Below are positions 19,701 through 27,877 of a stretch of DNA of 54,876 nt, piece after piece. Within the stretch, counting starts at the first letter, position 1. The number at the start of each line of letters is the position of its first letter. A model generated the notes under the pieces. It was given only the letters and a program-made list of their open reading frames with translations, had not been told where the DNA came from and searched no databases. The position numbers and the translations under genes are program-made. This DNA comes from Campylobacterales bacterium (GTDB lineage: Bacteria > Campylobacterota > Campylobacteria > Campylobacterales > Sulfurimonadaceae), in the NCBI GenBank assembly GCA_014859655.1, contig JACUTT010000010.1:1-54876 (forward strand), given 5' to 3'.

Positions 19701-20188
19701 TTAGAACCCGGGGCTCTTTTGATTGGGAAGGCAAGACGATCCGGATCATACATCTGAGACTGAACCGCATAGCCCTTGGCACAGTTACGTCCGCGAGAAC
19801 CCGGGTGAAGCGGGTTACCCATATATTTTTTAACCGTGAAGGTCTTTTTGTCAATCCACGCTGTAAGACCGCATGAGGCCTCGCAGTTTGAACATGCCGT
19901 CGGTACGATGGTAAAGTCGTTGACATAGATACCGTCCGGATTCTCTTCTGACTGAACACCTTTACGGTCGATACCGCCGCGTTTCCAGTCGTTTCCGTCA
20001 AGTTCTTTGAAATCTTCCCACTGGTCCAGTGGTGGATAAAATGCCAAAGAATCAGGTGTGTTTGTGAACTTGCTCTCATTGAGAGACTCAGCCAGAACAT
20101 CAGTACTGATTACATTCTTAGCGATTGCAGCGCCTGCAATAGTAAATGCAGCGCCTTTTAGAAATGATCTTCTATTTTCTAAAAACAT
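16751..20188 (-). CDS. Large Tat-exported molybdopterin oxidoreductase catalytic subunit
   Basis: An 1145-residue DMSO-reductase-superfamily enzyme. The leader NRRSFLKGA (residues 5-13) is a twin-arginine signal, so it acts in the periplasm. A [4Fe-4S] motif uses Cys 99, 102, 106 and 136 (C-x2-C-x3-C...C); Cys 232 in TNICSSGGR is the probable molybdenum ligand, as in Psr/Ttr/Arr-type enzymes rather than Ser-type DMSO reductases. It is much longer than PsrA/PhsA (about 760) and closer to TtrA-type lengths. With the NrfD and four-cluster subunits upstream it forms a quinone-linked complex. Whether it reduces or oxidises a sulfur, selenium, arsenic or other substrate cannot be told from sequence. 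Confidence 0.9.
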   Translation of the reverse strand: MFLENRRSFLKGAAFTIAGAAIAKNVISTDVLAESLNESKFTNTPDSLAFYPPLDQWEDFKELDGNDWKRGGIDRKGVQSEENPDGIYVNDFTIVPTACSNCEASCGLTAWIDKKTFTVKKYMGNPLHPGSRGRNCAKGYAVQSQMYDPDRLAFPIKRAPGSKRGDGKWVRVTWDDAMTAIGKKMGDTLRKGDELSKKSVMFHVGRPNENGFTGQVWQTLGTDAFNSHTNICSSGGRTPTIQWANDDRTSPDWANAKLVFLNSSHAADAGHYFQQAAGHIADARKKGAKMVVMDPRLSNSAGMADLWIAAWPGTEPTIYLYLVQRMLQEGQVNTAFVKKWFNWEVMMDNKDYLKFMVEKGYIAELPKKNDFNAYMEMLKELYAPYTLEYAVKESHVPAYKLEKLYEMFIWAGESISSYFWRAAAAGNRGGWVSGRTGYLALGLRGAIGPKGGTFFHYWHVISVGGKGGSATVGQGSRGSAVPKVDVWNELTWPPEWPLSTYEMSYLLPHLLSDTQWQQKWINKGLNVPTKLAVWIPRMYNPVWINPDGFRWLEVLKDESKMELTFNLSPVWSETNWYVDYVLPVGLAGERHDQHSEATMPARWTSFRQPVMRVALEKAGWKPNNPNRATLEAHIKAGLGEVWEENEFWFDMCVNYIDPKGELYLDASKTKTIKSMWESKRHPGKPVTIAEWYDAAFGDNLPNLKRTATQDPKYKGSEFPVYDYMRDHGAWMEENHIYSPQERELKEDANSLTVHGHKYDKSHVHTDKRTGVMSVDAHGDAWKYPNGKQPIGIEIDGKKMEGFATMDKKLDFFSEWFASDEWKWPEYAIPFYPRDEEEKKNMPEIVSHVNHMYMTEENSYALNTVFRLPYNIHTRSANSKHLMEISQNHDPIWISTGDAARQGFKRGDAIRVEIVDSLSGLSSGYFVAMAVPTEGVLPGTLACSHHGGRWKLVNSVTIPNGVSDGKVAPSVAARNMNDPAFMAESPLNAGAEGAQIKIEDYSGTTGINGFGVPTAELQMDGKEGRLKYTQGIVPFKSERFADYNKDSDNIWWDGLSGSWQNAVAAPHPDPISGMHCWHQKVILSKAQPGDKIGDISVNYENNLGVYRAWRDELTRPLNATNKWRRPQFIKRPWVPLSETAYRVKIK

Positions 20189-20201
20189 TTAACAGGCCTC
20201 C

Positions 20202-21101
20202 TTAGCTCATACTTAATAATTGTGGAATCACTAGCCATACGTGTTTACTTACCCACAGACCTGCCAACGCAGATACTGAAGCCAAGGCAAGAAGGCTTGT
20301 TGATTTGTTGGTTACACTCAGTGCAACAAGGACCATAGGAACGATAAAGGCGAAGATCTGGCCTATCCAGAACATTGTTGTATATTCGCCGTTTCCTTTG
20401 ATAAACTCTAGTGTAGCTGCTACCTCTTCGGCTTTCATTGCGCCAAAGATATATTCGCTCATATAAAGAATAAATGCACCAAAGGCCGAAAGACCCAGGA
20501 TGATAGCAAGATCGCGTTTTGCTTCATACGGAAGTTTTCCGCCGATAAGAAGCGTTGTCGCCGAACCTGCCAGCAATGCGGCAAGAATCATCTGTGCTGA
20601 CTCTGTCGGCATCTGCCACAGTTCTCTCGCTGATGACTCCGCCATAAGACCCGCTGTATAAAGCGTAACAGGAATGCCGACAACGACCGTCCATATCAAG
20701 ATCTTGTCAAAGAGCGCATTGTCTTTCTTGATGAAAGAGGCATAGGCCAAAAAGAAGATCAAACCGACATATATTGTTGCCATCCATGCACCGACAGTGA
20801 TCGCCGACATCCAGTGAGGGTGGAAAAAGATATGCCAGAATCTGAACATCTGGTGCAAATCGATAACCGTAAAGAAAAGAAACAGGTGAATAAATACGAT
20901 TGACACCACCGTCAATGGAAAACGAAGATATGCGGCTTCGTTAGGGTACTTCTTAAGCAGGTAGAAAAGGATAAAGATAACACCTGTCCCGATGCTCTTC
21001 GCCCACATATTCATAGTTATGATCCATCCCCATACGATACCCGGAAGGGCTACGTCTAGAGTTACAACTGCATTCGTTGCTTCAAGTGCTATTGCATGCA
21101 T
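20202..21101 (-). CDS. NrfD/PsrC-type membrane anchor and quinone-site subunit
   Basis: A 299-residue polytopic membrane protein with about eight hydrophobic helices, starting GIVWGWIITMNMWAKSIGTG and containing WHIFFHPHWMSAITVGAWM. These match the NrfD/PsrC family that anchors molybdoenzyme complexes and exchanges electrons with the quinone pool. Start codon overlaps the upstream ferredoxin stop (TAATG), and the catalytic subunit starts 13 bases downstream, a typical B-C-A order. Confidence 0.88.
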   Translation of the reverse strand: MHAIALEATNAVVTLDVALPGIVWGWIITMNMWAKSIGTGVIFILFYLLKKYPNEAAYLRFPLTVVSIVFIHLFLFFTVIDLHQMFRFWHIFFHPHWMSAITVGAWMATIYVGLIFFLAYASFIKKDNALFDKILIWTVVVGIPVTLYTAGLMAESSARELWQMPTESAQMILAALLAGSATTLLIGGKLPYEAKRDLAIILGLSAFGAFILYMSEYIFGAMKAEEVAATLEFIKGNGEYTTMFWIGQIFAFIVPMVLVALSVTNKSTSLLALASVSALAGLWVSKHVWLVIPQLLSMS

Positions 21102-21739
21102 TAGTGGTGCCCTCCTACTGGTAGATGCGTTATATTTGTAAAGAGACTGTGACCTTCTGGACGTACTGATGCAAGCGGGTTAAGTGTTACGTTTCCGCCG
21201 CCGACATAGTAGTGATGAGGGTCTGTCCCTTTTTCAGGTTTACGTACCTGGACATTGCCCTGGTGCTCCATAACATAGCGGCTGATGTTTGATGCAGGAT
21301 CATCCATATCACCGAAGATGTTGGCTTCGACCGGACAGGCAACAACACACGCAGGCATAAGGCTAGACGCGATACGGTGCGCACAGTATGTACATTTGTC
21401 TGCTGTCTGTGTTTCGGGATCGATATAGATTGCACCGTAAGGACAGGCCATAACACAGCCGGCACAGCCGATACAACGCTCTTTGTCTATGTTTACGATG
21501 CCGTTTTCAATATAGTGTAATGCACTTACAGGACAAATACGCTCACAAGGAGCATTCGCACAGTGGTTACAACGTAATGGAGTAAATGTTCGCTTTGTCT
21601 CCGGAAAGACACCGACATCTACATACTTAACACGAAGACGCCATGTACTCAATGGCACCTCGTTTTCAACTTTACATGCGATTTCGCAGCCCTTACATCC
21701 CATACAGAGGTGTAAGTCTACTAAGAAGCCTAACTGCAT
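21101..21739 (-). CDS. Four-cluster ferredoxin subunit (PsrB/NrfC/DmsB type)
   Basis: A 212-residue electron-transfer subunit. Four cysteine groups are visible: CMGCKGCEIAC, CNHCANAPCERICP, CIGCAGCVMACP and CTYCAHR...CVVACP, the standard arrangement for four [4Fe-4S] clusters. It carries electrons between the catalytic subunit and the NrfD anchor; it has no own signal and would travel with the Tat-exported subunit. First gene of the operon; GGAGGAG lies just before ATG 21739. Confidence 0.93.
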   Translation of the reverse strand: MQLGFLVDLHLCMGCKGCEIACKVENEVPLSTWRLRVKYVDVGVFPETKRTFTPLRCNHCANAPCERICPVSALHYIENGIVNIDKERCIGCAGCVMACPYGAIYIDPETQTADKCTYCAHRIASSLMPACVVACPVEANIFGDMDDPASNISRYVMEHQGNVQVRKPEKGTDPHHYYVGGGNVTLNPLASVRPEGHSLFTNITHLPVGGHH

Positions 21740-22057
21740 TCATTCTCCTCCTACTTAAGATTATGAACTTATCGTAGCCTGAAATATTGCAGTGCAATAT
21801 CCCTTATTAGCTCAACTAATAGATATCAGAAGTAGCCCTTATTTATCATAAACAGGGAACTTTCTTAGGGGGATGATAGCTTAATTACTCTTATCTGAAA
21901 CTAAATGATTTGCGAAAAAAAATATATTATTTATCAGGTGAGTAAAATAAGGAGGGAGAGAAAAGATATGCGTGTTTATATTGATTTATTTTTGATTATC
22001 AACCGCCTGCTTTTTCCTGGAAAAACGCTTTTGCAAGCGCTCCGGAAACGCCTGGCG
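21740..22057. other. Control region between molybdoenzyme operon and hisD
   Basis: This 318-base stretch holds the leftward operon promoter, the palindrome at 21784-21800 and, near 22012-22031, an imperfect GCTTTTTCC/GGAAAAACGC hairpin that may end hisD. An AT-rich stretch around 21840-21950 could hold promoters. No convincing gene is seen. Confidence 0.5.
21784..21800. promoter_or_regulatory. Perfect palindrome ATATTGCA-G-TGCAATAT, candidate operator
   Basis: Two 8-base arms with a one-base centre lie 45-61 bases before the start codon of the molybdoenzyme operon. This is the size and spacing of a dimeric repressor or activator site. It does not match the FNR/CRP consensus. Confidence 0.55.
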
Positions 22058-23353
22058 CTACTTATTCAGACGCACACGGATAGACTGCTCGTGCGCGCTC
22101 AGGCCTTCGGTACTGGCGATCATAGCGCAGGCTTCGCCGATCTCGTTGATCGCATCGGCAGAAAAGGAGATGATGGAGGACTTCTTCATAAAGTTCTCGA
22201 CCCCAAGAGGCGAGTAAAACTTCGCCGTTCCGCCTGTCGGCAGGGTGTGGTTCGGCCCCGCGACATAGTCGCCGACGGCCTCTGGTGTATTGGGACCGAG
22301 GAAGATGGCACCTGCATGCTTGATGCTCGGAAGCAACTCAAAAGGGTTTTGCGTCACGACTTCGAGGTGCTCCGGCGCGATCTGGTTCATCAGGAAAAGG
22401 GCCTCTTTCATATCCCGGGCAACGATCACCGCGCCACGCTCTTCTATGGACTTTCGCGCAATCTTTTCGCGCGGAAGCTTCTTCAGCCAGGCCTCTACCT
22501 CTATGATCGTTTCATCCGCCACTCTCTGAGAGGTCGTGATGAGTATCGACGAGGCCATCTCGTCATGCTCCGCCTGGGAGAGAAGGTCTATGGCCAGGTG
22601 GCGCGGGTTTGCCGACTCATCCGCCAAAATCCCGATCTCGCTGGGGCCGGCGATCATGTCGATATTGACCTCGCCGAAGACAAGCTTTTTGGCCGTCGCG
22701 ACAAAGATATTTCCCGGGCCCGTGATGACATCTACCTTGGGAATACTCTGCGTTCCATAGGCCATCGCCGCTATAGCAGAGGCGCCGCCGACCTTGAAGA
22801 CATTGGTGACGCCACAGAGGTGACAGGCCGCGAGCAGAAGGTGGTTGGGCTCGTTGTCAGGCGTCGGAGTACAGACGATGATCTCCTCTACGCCTGCGAC
22901 CTGAGCCGGGATGACATTCATCAGTAGCGAAGAGGGATAGGCCGCTTTTCCGCCGGGGATATAAAGCCCTGCCCTGTCGACCGCCGTCACTTTCTGGCCT
23001 AAAATCGTCCCGTTAGCCTCCGTGTCGAACCATGATTTTGGCAGCTGCTTCTCGTGGTAGGCCTTGATGCGGTCATAAGAGAGATGCAGGGCTGCTTTGA
23101 GCTTCTCGTCCAGCGCCTCATAGGCCTCTTTCATCAGCGCCACGTCGATTTTGAGTTCCTCGTCCGTCTGCGGCGTCCAGTTGTCAAATTTGGCAACATG
23201 GCGTTTTAGTGCGCTGTTTTTTTCTGCTTTTATCTCAGAAATAATGCCGCCTACGATGGCTGAGACATGCTCCATATCCATCTTCCCGCGTCCTAAAAGT
23301 TCTTCAAAAGCTGCGCCAAATGCGGCATCGGCAGTAGAAAGGATGGTCATCAT
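22058..23353 (-). CDS. hisD: Histidinol dehydrogenase
   Basis: A 431-residue zinc enzyme that oxidises L-histidinol to histidine in two NAD-dependent steps. Diagnostic segments: VDRAGLYIPGGKAAYPSS, VDVITGPGNIFVATAKK, IDMIAGPSEIGILAD, the catalytic/zinc region LLSQAEHDEMA and the C-terminal GPNHTLPTGGTA. AAGGAA precedes ATGATG at 23353-23348. It stands alone, without other his genes, as is frequent in this phylum. Confidence 0.97.
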   Translation of the reverse strand: MMTILSTADAAFGAAFEELLGRGKMDMEHVSAIVGGIISEIKAEKNSALKRHVAKFDNWTPQTDEELKIDVALMKEAYEALDEKLKAALHLSYDRIKAYHEKQLPKSWFDTEANGTILGQKVTAVDRAGLYIPGGKAAYPSSLLMNVIPAQVAGVEEIIVCTPTPDNEPNHLLLAACHLCGVTNVFKVGGASAIAAMAYGTQSIPKVDVITGPGNIFVATAKKLVFGEVNIDMIAGPSEIGILADESANPRHLAIDLLSQAEHDEMASSILITTSQRVADETIIEVEAWLKKLPREKIARKSIEERGAVIVARDMKEALFLMNQIAPEHLEVVTQNPFELLPSIKHAGAIFLGPNTPEAVGDYVAGPNHTLPTGGTAKFYSPLGVENFMKKSSIISFSADAINEIGEACAMIASTEGLSAHEQSIRVRLNK

Positions 23354-23469
23354 ATGTTCCTTCTATTTAATAATTTTGTGATTATAGCCAAAACTAGATA
23401 ACGCAGTTTTTATGAAGTCAAAAAGTTTCTTTAGAAAGTATTTTTTTGTTCCCATGAGAGGCAGCGTGC

Positions 23470-23475
23470 TATAAT
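23470..23475 (+). promoter_or_regulatory. -10 element of cupin gene
   Basis: TATAAT preceded by GC lies 24 bases before the cupin start codon. No clear -35 box, which is normal for Campylobacterota sigma-70 promoters. Confidence 0.6.
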
Positions 23476-23499
23476 GCTTTTTACACAAAAGGCCACGCA

Positions 23500-23802
23500 A
23501 TGCAGAACCTCTTTTCACCCAATCCGAACGCTCTTCGCAAAGAGCAGTTTGACACCCTCTTGAAAACGCAGTCGGTAAGCATAGAAAAGATCACCTCAAA
23601 CGGCCAGACCTCTTCGCGGTGGTATGACCAGAGCGAAGACGAGTGGGTGGTCATTATAGAGGGCGAAGCCACTCTGCTCTTTGAAGACGGGCGAGAGCTC
23701 CCCCTTCAAAAGGGGGAGCATCTCTATATCCCCAAAAACACCAAACACAAGGTCACCTACACCGCCTCGCCGACGATCTGGCTGGCGGTACATTTCGCCT
23801 GA
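23500..23802 (+). CDS. Small single-domain cupin protein
   Basis: A 100-residue cupin. The two cupin strands are visible as SEDEWVVIIEGEATLLFEDG and LQKGEHLYIPKNTKHKVTY, with His and Glu residues that could bind a metal, although the first motif lacks the usual HxH pair. Cytosolic, no signal. Function unknown; small cupins range from sugar isomerases to dioxygenases. It stands between hisD (divergent) and a nucleotidase gene (convergent). Confidence 0.82.
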   Translation: MQNLFSPNPNALRKEQFDTLLKTQSVSIEKITSNGQTSSRWYDQSEDEWVVIIEGEATLLFEDGRELPLQKGEHLYIPKNTKHKVTYTASPTIWLAVHFA

Positions 23803-23812
23803 GATGCCTGGT

Positions 23813-24721
23813 TTATTTTTTCAATTGATGCAGGGGCGAGCCTGTCTTGTAGGGGACCTTTCCCGAGGGGACGACCTTCGAGGTGTCGTCAAGATGATAC
23901 TCCTGATCATCAAAAAAGATATGGGCGCGGTAGGCTTTGAGTATCTGGTCCTTGGAGAGGCCACCTAGAAAAAAAGCTTCGTCCACATGAACATTCCAGG
24001 TTCGAAGCGTCTGGACGACGCGCTCGTGTGCCGGCGAATTTCGTGCGGTGACTATGGCCAGACGGATAGGTGAAACTTCAAACTGCGCCTGCAAAAAGGA
24101 GAGCGTCTTGAGGAGTTTGGCAAAGGGGCCTTCAGGAAGCGGTTTGTTGACATTGACTTTTTCATGTTCCAAGAAGGCGGCAAGTCCCTGACTTTTGTAG
24201 ATACGCTCGGACTCTTCCGAAAAGATAACGGCGTCCGCATCAAAGGCGATACGTATCTGCTGACTCATGTCGATCTCTTTTGGCGGAGCGTACAAGATAG
24301 CCGCCGCACATCCCGCGTCGATGGCCAGCTGCACGTCCTCTTCTGATTTTGAGAGAAAAAGGTCGACATTAAAGGCCTCGAGATAGTCGGAGAGATTTTC
24401 GCCCCCGCTGAAGGCGGCCCGGGTGATGTCAAGGCCATAATGCGAAATCGAGTTGAAGACGCGCAGCCCCGTGTCCGGAGAGTTGCGCGACATGACGATC
24501 ACTTCGACCAGTTTTTTGCCGCTAAGATCATTGAGCTTCAAAAGCGCTTCGACCAGATGAAAGGCTGCACCCTTGCTCAAGGCGCTTTTTTCGTTGTCAA
24601 GCTGAAACTTTCTGTAGGCCTCCACGCCGCTGCTGTTGAAGATGTCGTTGGGCTCTTCGAGATCGAAAAGTGCCCGCGAGGAGATACCGATGACCAAACA
24701 CTGGCTTAGATCGAGTGCCAT
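23813..24721 (-). CDS. Cytosolic 5'-nucleotidase 1-like protein
   Basis: A 302-residue protein of the 5'-nucleotidase family related to eukaryotic cytosolic IA/IB enzymes (HAD fold). The order LVIGISSRALFDLEE, VVMSRNSPDTGLRV-like VIVMSRNSPDTG, IAFDADAVIFSEESERIY (the DxD nucleophile loop), LAIVTARNSPAHER and FFDDQEYHL is typical. It would dephosphorylate nucleoside monophosphates in the cytosol. Single gene, convergent with the cupin gene and divergent from fba. Confidence 0.88.
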   Translation of the reverse strand: MALDLSQCLVIGISSRALFDLEEPNDIFNSSGVEAYRKFQLDNEKSALSKGAAFHLVEALLKLNDLSGKKLVEVIVMSRNSPDTGLRVFNSISHYGLDITRAAFSGGENLSDYLEAFNVDLFLSKSEEDVQLAIDAGCAAAILYAPPKEIDMSQQIRIAFDADAVIFSEESERIYKSQGLAAFLEHEKVNVNKPLPEGPFAKLLKTLSFLQAQFEVSPIRLAIVTARNSPAHERVVQTLRTWNVHVDEAFFLGGLSKDQILKAYRAHIFFDDQEYHLDDTSKVVPSGKVPYKTGSPLHQLKK

Positions 24722-24775
24722 GCTATTCCTTGAGCCAAGAGGCTTTATTTTGTCAGATATTCTAGCGAAATTTGA

Positions 24776-24781
24776 TATAAT
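24776..24781 (+). promoter_or_regulatory. -10 element of fba
   Basis: TATAAT lies 32 bases upstream of the fba start, leaving a leader of about 25 bases that contains the AGAGGA ribosome site at 24802-24807. Confidence 0.65.
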
Positions 24782-24813
24782 TCCCCCATTACCAATTAAG
24801 AAGAGGATTGTCC

Positions 24814-25887
24814 ATGAAAGTACTAGATGCTGTAAAACCGGGTGTGTTACACGGAGATGATATTCAAAAAGTGTATGCCATTGCCAAGGCCGACGGATTT
24901 GCGCTTCCTGCTGTCAATATCGTAGGAACCGACTCTATCAATGCGGTTTTGGAAGCAGCGGCAAAGGTAAACTCTCCCATCATCATCCAGTTCTCAAACG
25001 GCGGTGCCCTCTACTACGCGGGCAAGGGGCTAAGCAACGAAAACGAAAAAGCGGCTATAGCCGGCGCGATCTCGGGCGCTAAACATGTTCACGCTATGGC
25101 AGAAGCCTATGGCATTCCCGTCATCTTGCACACCGACCACGCAGCGCGCCACCTTCTTCCCTGGATCGACGCGCTTCTCGACGCCGGCGAAGAATTCTAC
25201 AAAAAAGAGGGCAAGCCTCTCTTCTCCTCGCACATGCTGGATCTTTCCGAAGAGCCGCTTGAGCAGAATGTGGCCACCTGCGTCGAGTATTTCAAGCGCA
25301 TGGACAAGATCGGCATGACGATAGAGATTGAGCTGGGCGTTACCGGCGGCGAAGAGGACGGCGTGGACAACAGCCATATCGACAATGCGCTTCTCTACAC
25401 CCAACCCGAAGAGGTCGCCTACGCCTACGAAGAATTGAGCAAAGTGAGTCCGCACTTCACCATCGCTGCCTCTTTTGGAAATGTCCACGGTGTTTACAAG
25501 CCGGGAAATGTTGTCCTCACGCCGATCATCCTGGACAACTCGCAAAAATACATCCAGGAGAAGTTTCACACCGAGCCAAAACCGGTCAACTTCGTCTTCC
25601 ACGGCGGATCAGGCTCAACCGAAGCCGAAATCAAAGAGGCGATCTCGTATGGCGTGATCAAGATGAACATCGACACCGACACACAGTGGGCAACATGGGA
25701 GGGCACTAAGGACTACTACGAAAAGAACAAGGCCTATATGCAGAGCCAGATCGGAAACCCCGAAGGCGAAGAGAAGCCAAACAAGAAGTACTACGACCCT
25801 CGAAAATGGCTGCGTGCCGGACAGGAGACCCTTGTCGCACGCGTTATCACTGCCTTCAAAGACCTCAACGCGATTGGCCGCAACTAG
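24814..25887 (+). CDS. fba: Fructose-1,6-bisphosphate aldolase, class II
   Basis: A 357-residue zinc aldolase of glycolysis/gluconeogenesis. ALPAVNIVGTDSINAVLEAA, QFSNGGA, HTDHAARHLLPW (zinc His), ELGVTGGEEDGVDN, FGNVHGVY and FHGGSGSTEAEI are standard class IIA signatures. ATG 24814 was chosen over TTG 24808 because the AGAGGA site is 7 bases before it and the Campylobacter protein begins in the same place. In Campylobacter fba, a PEB4-type isomerase and nth form a neighbourhood; here the same genes are separated by two extra genes. Confidence 0.97.
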   Translation: MKVLDAVKPGVLHGDDIQKVYAIAKADGFALPAVNIVGTDSINAVLEAAAKVNSPIIIQFSNGGALYYAGKGLSNENEKAAIAGAISGAKHVHAMAEAYGIPVILHTDHAARHLLPWIDALLDAGEEFYKKEGKPLFSSHMLDLSEEPLEQNVATCVEYFKRMDKIGMTIEIELGVTGGEEDGVDNSHIDNALLYTQPEEVAYAYEELSKVSPHFTIAASFGNVHGVYKPGNVVLTPIILDNSQKYIQEKFHTEPKPVNFVFHGGSGSTEAEIKEAISYGVIKMNIDTDTQWATWEGTKDYYEKNKAYMQSQIGNPEGEEKPNKKYYDPRKWLRAGQETLVARVITAFKDLNAIGRN

Positions 25888-25938
25888 GCTCTTTTTTCTT
25901 CACACTCTTTTGCTGTGAAGAAGCTCCCTTTTTTACTA

Positions 25939-26841
25939 TTATCCCCTTCTGCTCTCTTTATGCCTGTACCTCTGCCGCATCGTCTCATTTCCGCTGACGC
26001 CGCCGGTGTGGATGTAGAGTATTGGCGCATCTTCATCAAAATAGTCCAGCAGTTCTATCCAGGTTTTGGGAGCATAGATCAGATCGAAGGTGATGCCGGT
26101 CTGCTTTTCCAGCTCCTGATGCATCTGCAGATACTCGCTATAGGGCTTGGCAAATTTTCTTTTTTTGTCACGCGGAAGAATCTTCGGATAAGGGCCCTTT
26201 GAGAGTCTTTGCCACTGCTGCAGCTGGTAGGTGTCGTCGCCGACCAGTACCGAGGTGTAGAGCCTTATCTCCTTCTCCAGTGCACCTTGAAGATAGAGCG
26301 CGGTGGTTCCGGTTCCACTAGGAAGAACGACATTCAGGTTTTCGATCTTCTCATCTTTTCTCCAGGCGTTGATCTCCTTTGCAAGCTCTTCTATCCCCGC
26401 TTTGGCAATCTCGTCTGCTCCGCCTTGGGAGATAAGCAGAGTTCTCTTCTGCTGAAAAGTCTTCAGTTCCTCTATCTTCTGCTGAAATGCGGCATATTCT
26501 ACCTCATGCAGCTGCATGCCCTGCTCTAGTGCCTGCTCCAGGTTCCCTTCGCGTCTGTTTTCCAGGTAACCGGGCAGTGTTTTTGTGTAGTAGTGAAATG
26601 TCCACCCTTTCAGACGGCACAGGCAGGCAATGGCAAGCATAGCATTGGATTGTACGCCGCCGTAGGAGATGACTGTATCATAGATATCTGAAGAGGTTTG
26701 AAGAAGTGTGTAGAGTTTTCTGTATTTGTTACCCGAGAGGCAGGGGTGGATCAGATCGTCGCGTTTGACATAGAAGGACCTTCCTCTAAATTGAACCCGG
26801 TCAATTCGTGAAGGAAGGCTTAAGAGTAGACTATTTTGCAA
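25939..26841 (-). CDS. PLP-dependent ACC-deaminase / D-cysteine-desulfhydrase-like enzyme
   Basis: A protein of about 300 residues of the fold II PLP family. FYVKRDDLIHPCLSGNKYRKL contains the PLP-binding lysine in SGNKYRK; ISYGGVQSNAML and VVLPSGTGTTA are the phosphate and substrate loops; IHTGGVSG lies near the end. Family members deaminate 1-aminocyclopropane-1-carboxylate or split D-cysteine to H2S; the substrate here is not decided. The 5' end is unclear: the frame stays open into the isomerase gene, TTG 26841 overlaps that gene's stop but has no ribosome site. Confidence 0.78.
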   Translation of the reverse strand: MQNSLLLSLPSRIDRVQFRGRSFYVKRDDLIHPCLSGNKYRKLYTLLQTSSDIYDTVISYGGVQSNAMLAIACLCRLKGWTFHYYTKTLPGYLENRREGNLEQALEQGMQLHEVEYAAFQQKIEELKTFQQKRTLLISQGGADEIAKAGIEELAKEINAWRKDEKIENLNVVLPSGTGTTALYLQGALEKEIRLYTSVLVGDDTYQLQQWQRLSKGPYPKILPRDKKRKFAKPYSEYLQMHQELEKQTGITFDLIYAPKTWIELLDYFDEDAPILYIHTGGVSGNETMRQRYRHKESRRG

Positions 26842-27658
26842 ACGTGATTTTTGCGTTCTTTTTGAGTGTTTCCATCTTGGCTTCCATCTGCTCTTTGAAA
26901 GCTTCAACTTTGAGCTTCTGCTCAATAAAGCCTTTGACCTCGTCAAAAGCAAGATCTTTTGCTTCTTGCTTGTCTGTCACAAGAATAACATGATAACCGA
27001 ACTGGCTCTTTACAGGTGTCTTCGTCATCTCACCTTTTTTCATAGCAAATGCCGCCTCATTGAACGATGGCACCATCTGACCCTCACCGAAGAAACCGAG
27101 ATCTCCGCCCTTAGGTGCACTTGGACCTGTCGACTTTGATTTTGCGACTTCAGCAAATTGTGTAATAAGTGCCGCTCCCTTGAGTGAAGAGAGTTCTTTG
27201 ATGACATCTTTGGCTTCTGATTCTGTTTTTACTAGAATATGGCTTGCGCGTACCTTCTCTTGTTCACTGAACTCTTCAGGATGCGCGCTATAGTAGGCTT
27301 TGATATCTTTTTCGTTGACCTTCACCTTATCGAATTGGCGCTTTTCCCATACTTTTGATGCGAGCTGGACTTCAACACGCTCCATAACCTTTGCCAGTTC
27401 CTGTTTGTACTCCGCAGCCTCAAGAACACCCTCTTTTTTGGCATCGGCATAAATAAGCTCTTGAGAGATCAGCCCGTCAATCACACGCTGGCTAAGTTCG
27501 CTCTGTTTTTCAGGTGGGAGCTGATCATAGCGTCCCTGGGTTCCCTGCATAAGCACCTCTTGCACTTCTGCCTCAGTGATGTTCTTGCCGTTTACCGTGA
27601 CTACCGTTCCGGCATAAACAACAGCGGTTGCTGCCATAGCTAAAATAATTTTTCTCAT
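26831..27658 (-). CDS. Periplasmic parvulin-type peptidyl-prolyl isomerase (PEB4/CBF2 homologue)
   Basis: A 275-residue secreted chaperone/isomerase. The start MRKIILAMAATAVVYAG is a signal peptide; residues 25-120 are the SurA-like helical region (VNGKNITEAEVQEV); the parvulin domain runs from VRASHILVKTESEA through GGDLGFFGEGQMVP to SQFGYHVILV. It helps fold outer-membrane proteins. ATG 27658 is preferred over the further upstream start since AAGGA lies just before it and the signal peptide begins there. The PEB4 gene of Campylobacter has the same neighbours fba and nth. Confidence 0.92.
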   Translation of the reverse strand: MRKIILAMAATAVVYAGTVVTVNGKNITEAEVQEVLMQGTQGRYDQLPPEKQSELSQRVIDGLISQELIYADAKKEGVLEAAEYKQELAKVMERVEVQLASKVWEKRQFDKVKVNEKDIKAYYSAHPEEFSEQEKVRASHILVKTESEAKDVIKELSSLKGAALITQFAEVAKSKSTGPSAPKGGDLGFFGEGQMVPSFNEAAFAMKKGEMTKTPVKSQFGYHVILVTDKQEAKDLAFDEVKGFIEQKLKVEAFKEQMEAKMETLKKNAKITFAK

Positions 27659-27718
27659 TTTTTTCCTTATGATTTTTAAATATTTTTTTATTAGAGAATT
27701 CTTGCAGAACCCAATTAA

Positions 27719-27823
27719 CACGCAAAATGGGAAAAGTCCATTTTTGCTACGCTGCTCGCTCGGGCACTAAAGCTAGCCTCTTGCGAGCCAAAATACTTCT
27801 TGCAGTTTTGCAAGAAGTCTATT
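27719..27823. repeat. Interspersed structured repeat, copy A
   Basis: About 105 bases nearly identical to the copy at 32934. Shared blocks are CACGCAAAATG, CTACGCTG, GCACTAAAGCTAGCCTC with TTGCGAGCC, and a perfect hairpin ACTTCTTGCA-GTTT-TGCAAGAAGT at 27795-27818. It lies between a kinase remnant and the isomerase gene on the minus strand. A partial inverted copy is at 39929. Confidence 0.8.
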
Positions 27824-27877
27824 CTCAATTTTTCAAAGCACATTATTATACAGAAGAAGACTTAATTTATTTCTAAA

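Noticed and set aside
21905-22927. Long plus-strand frame opposite hisD, with a GGAGGGAG stretch before ATG 21968
   Set aside because: Nearly all of it is antisense to the well-conserved hisD, no protein family is recognisable and the ribosome-site spacing is poor; the first ~30 codons are hydrophobic but too short to identify.
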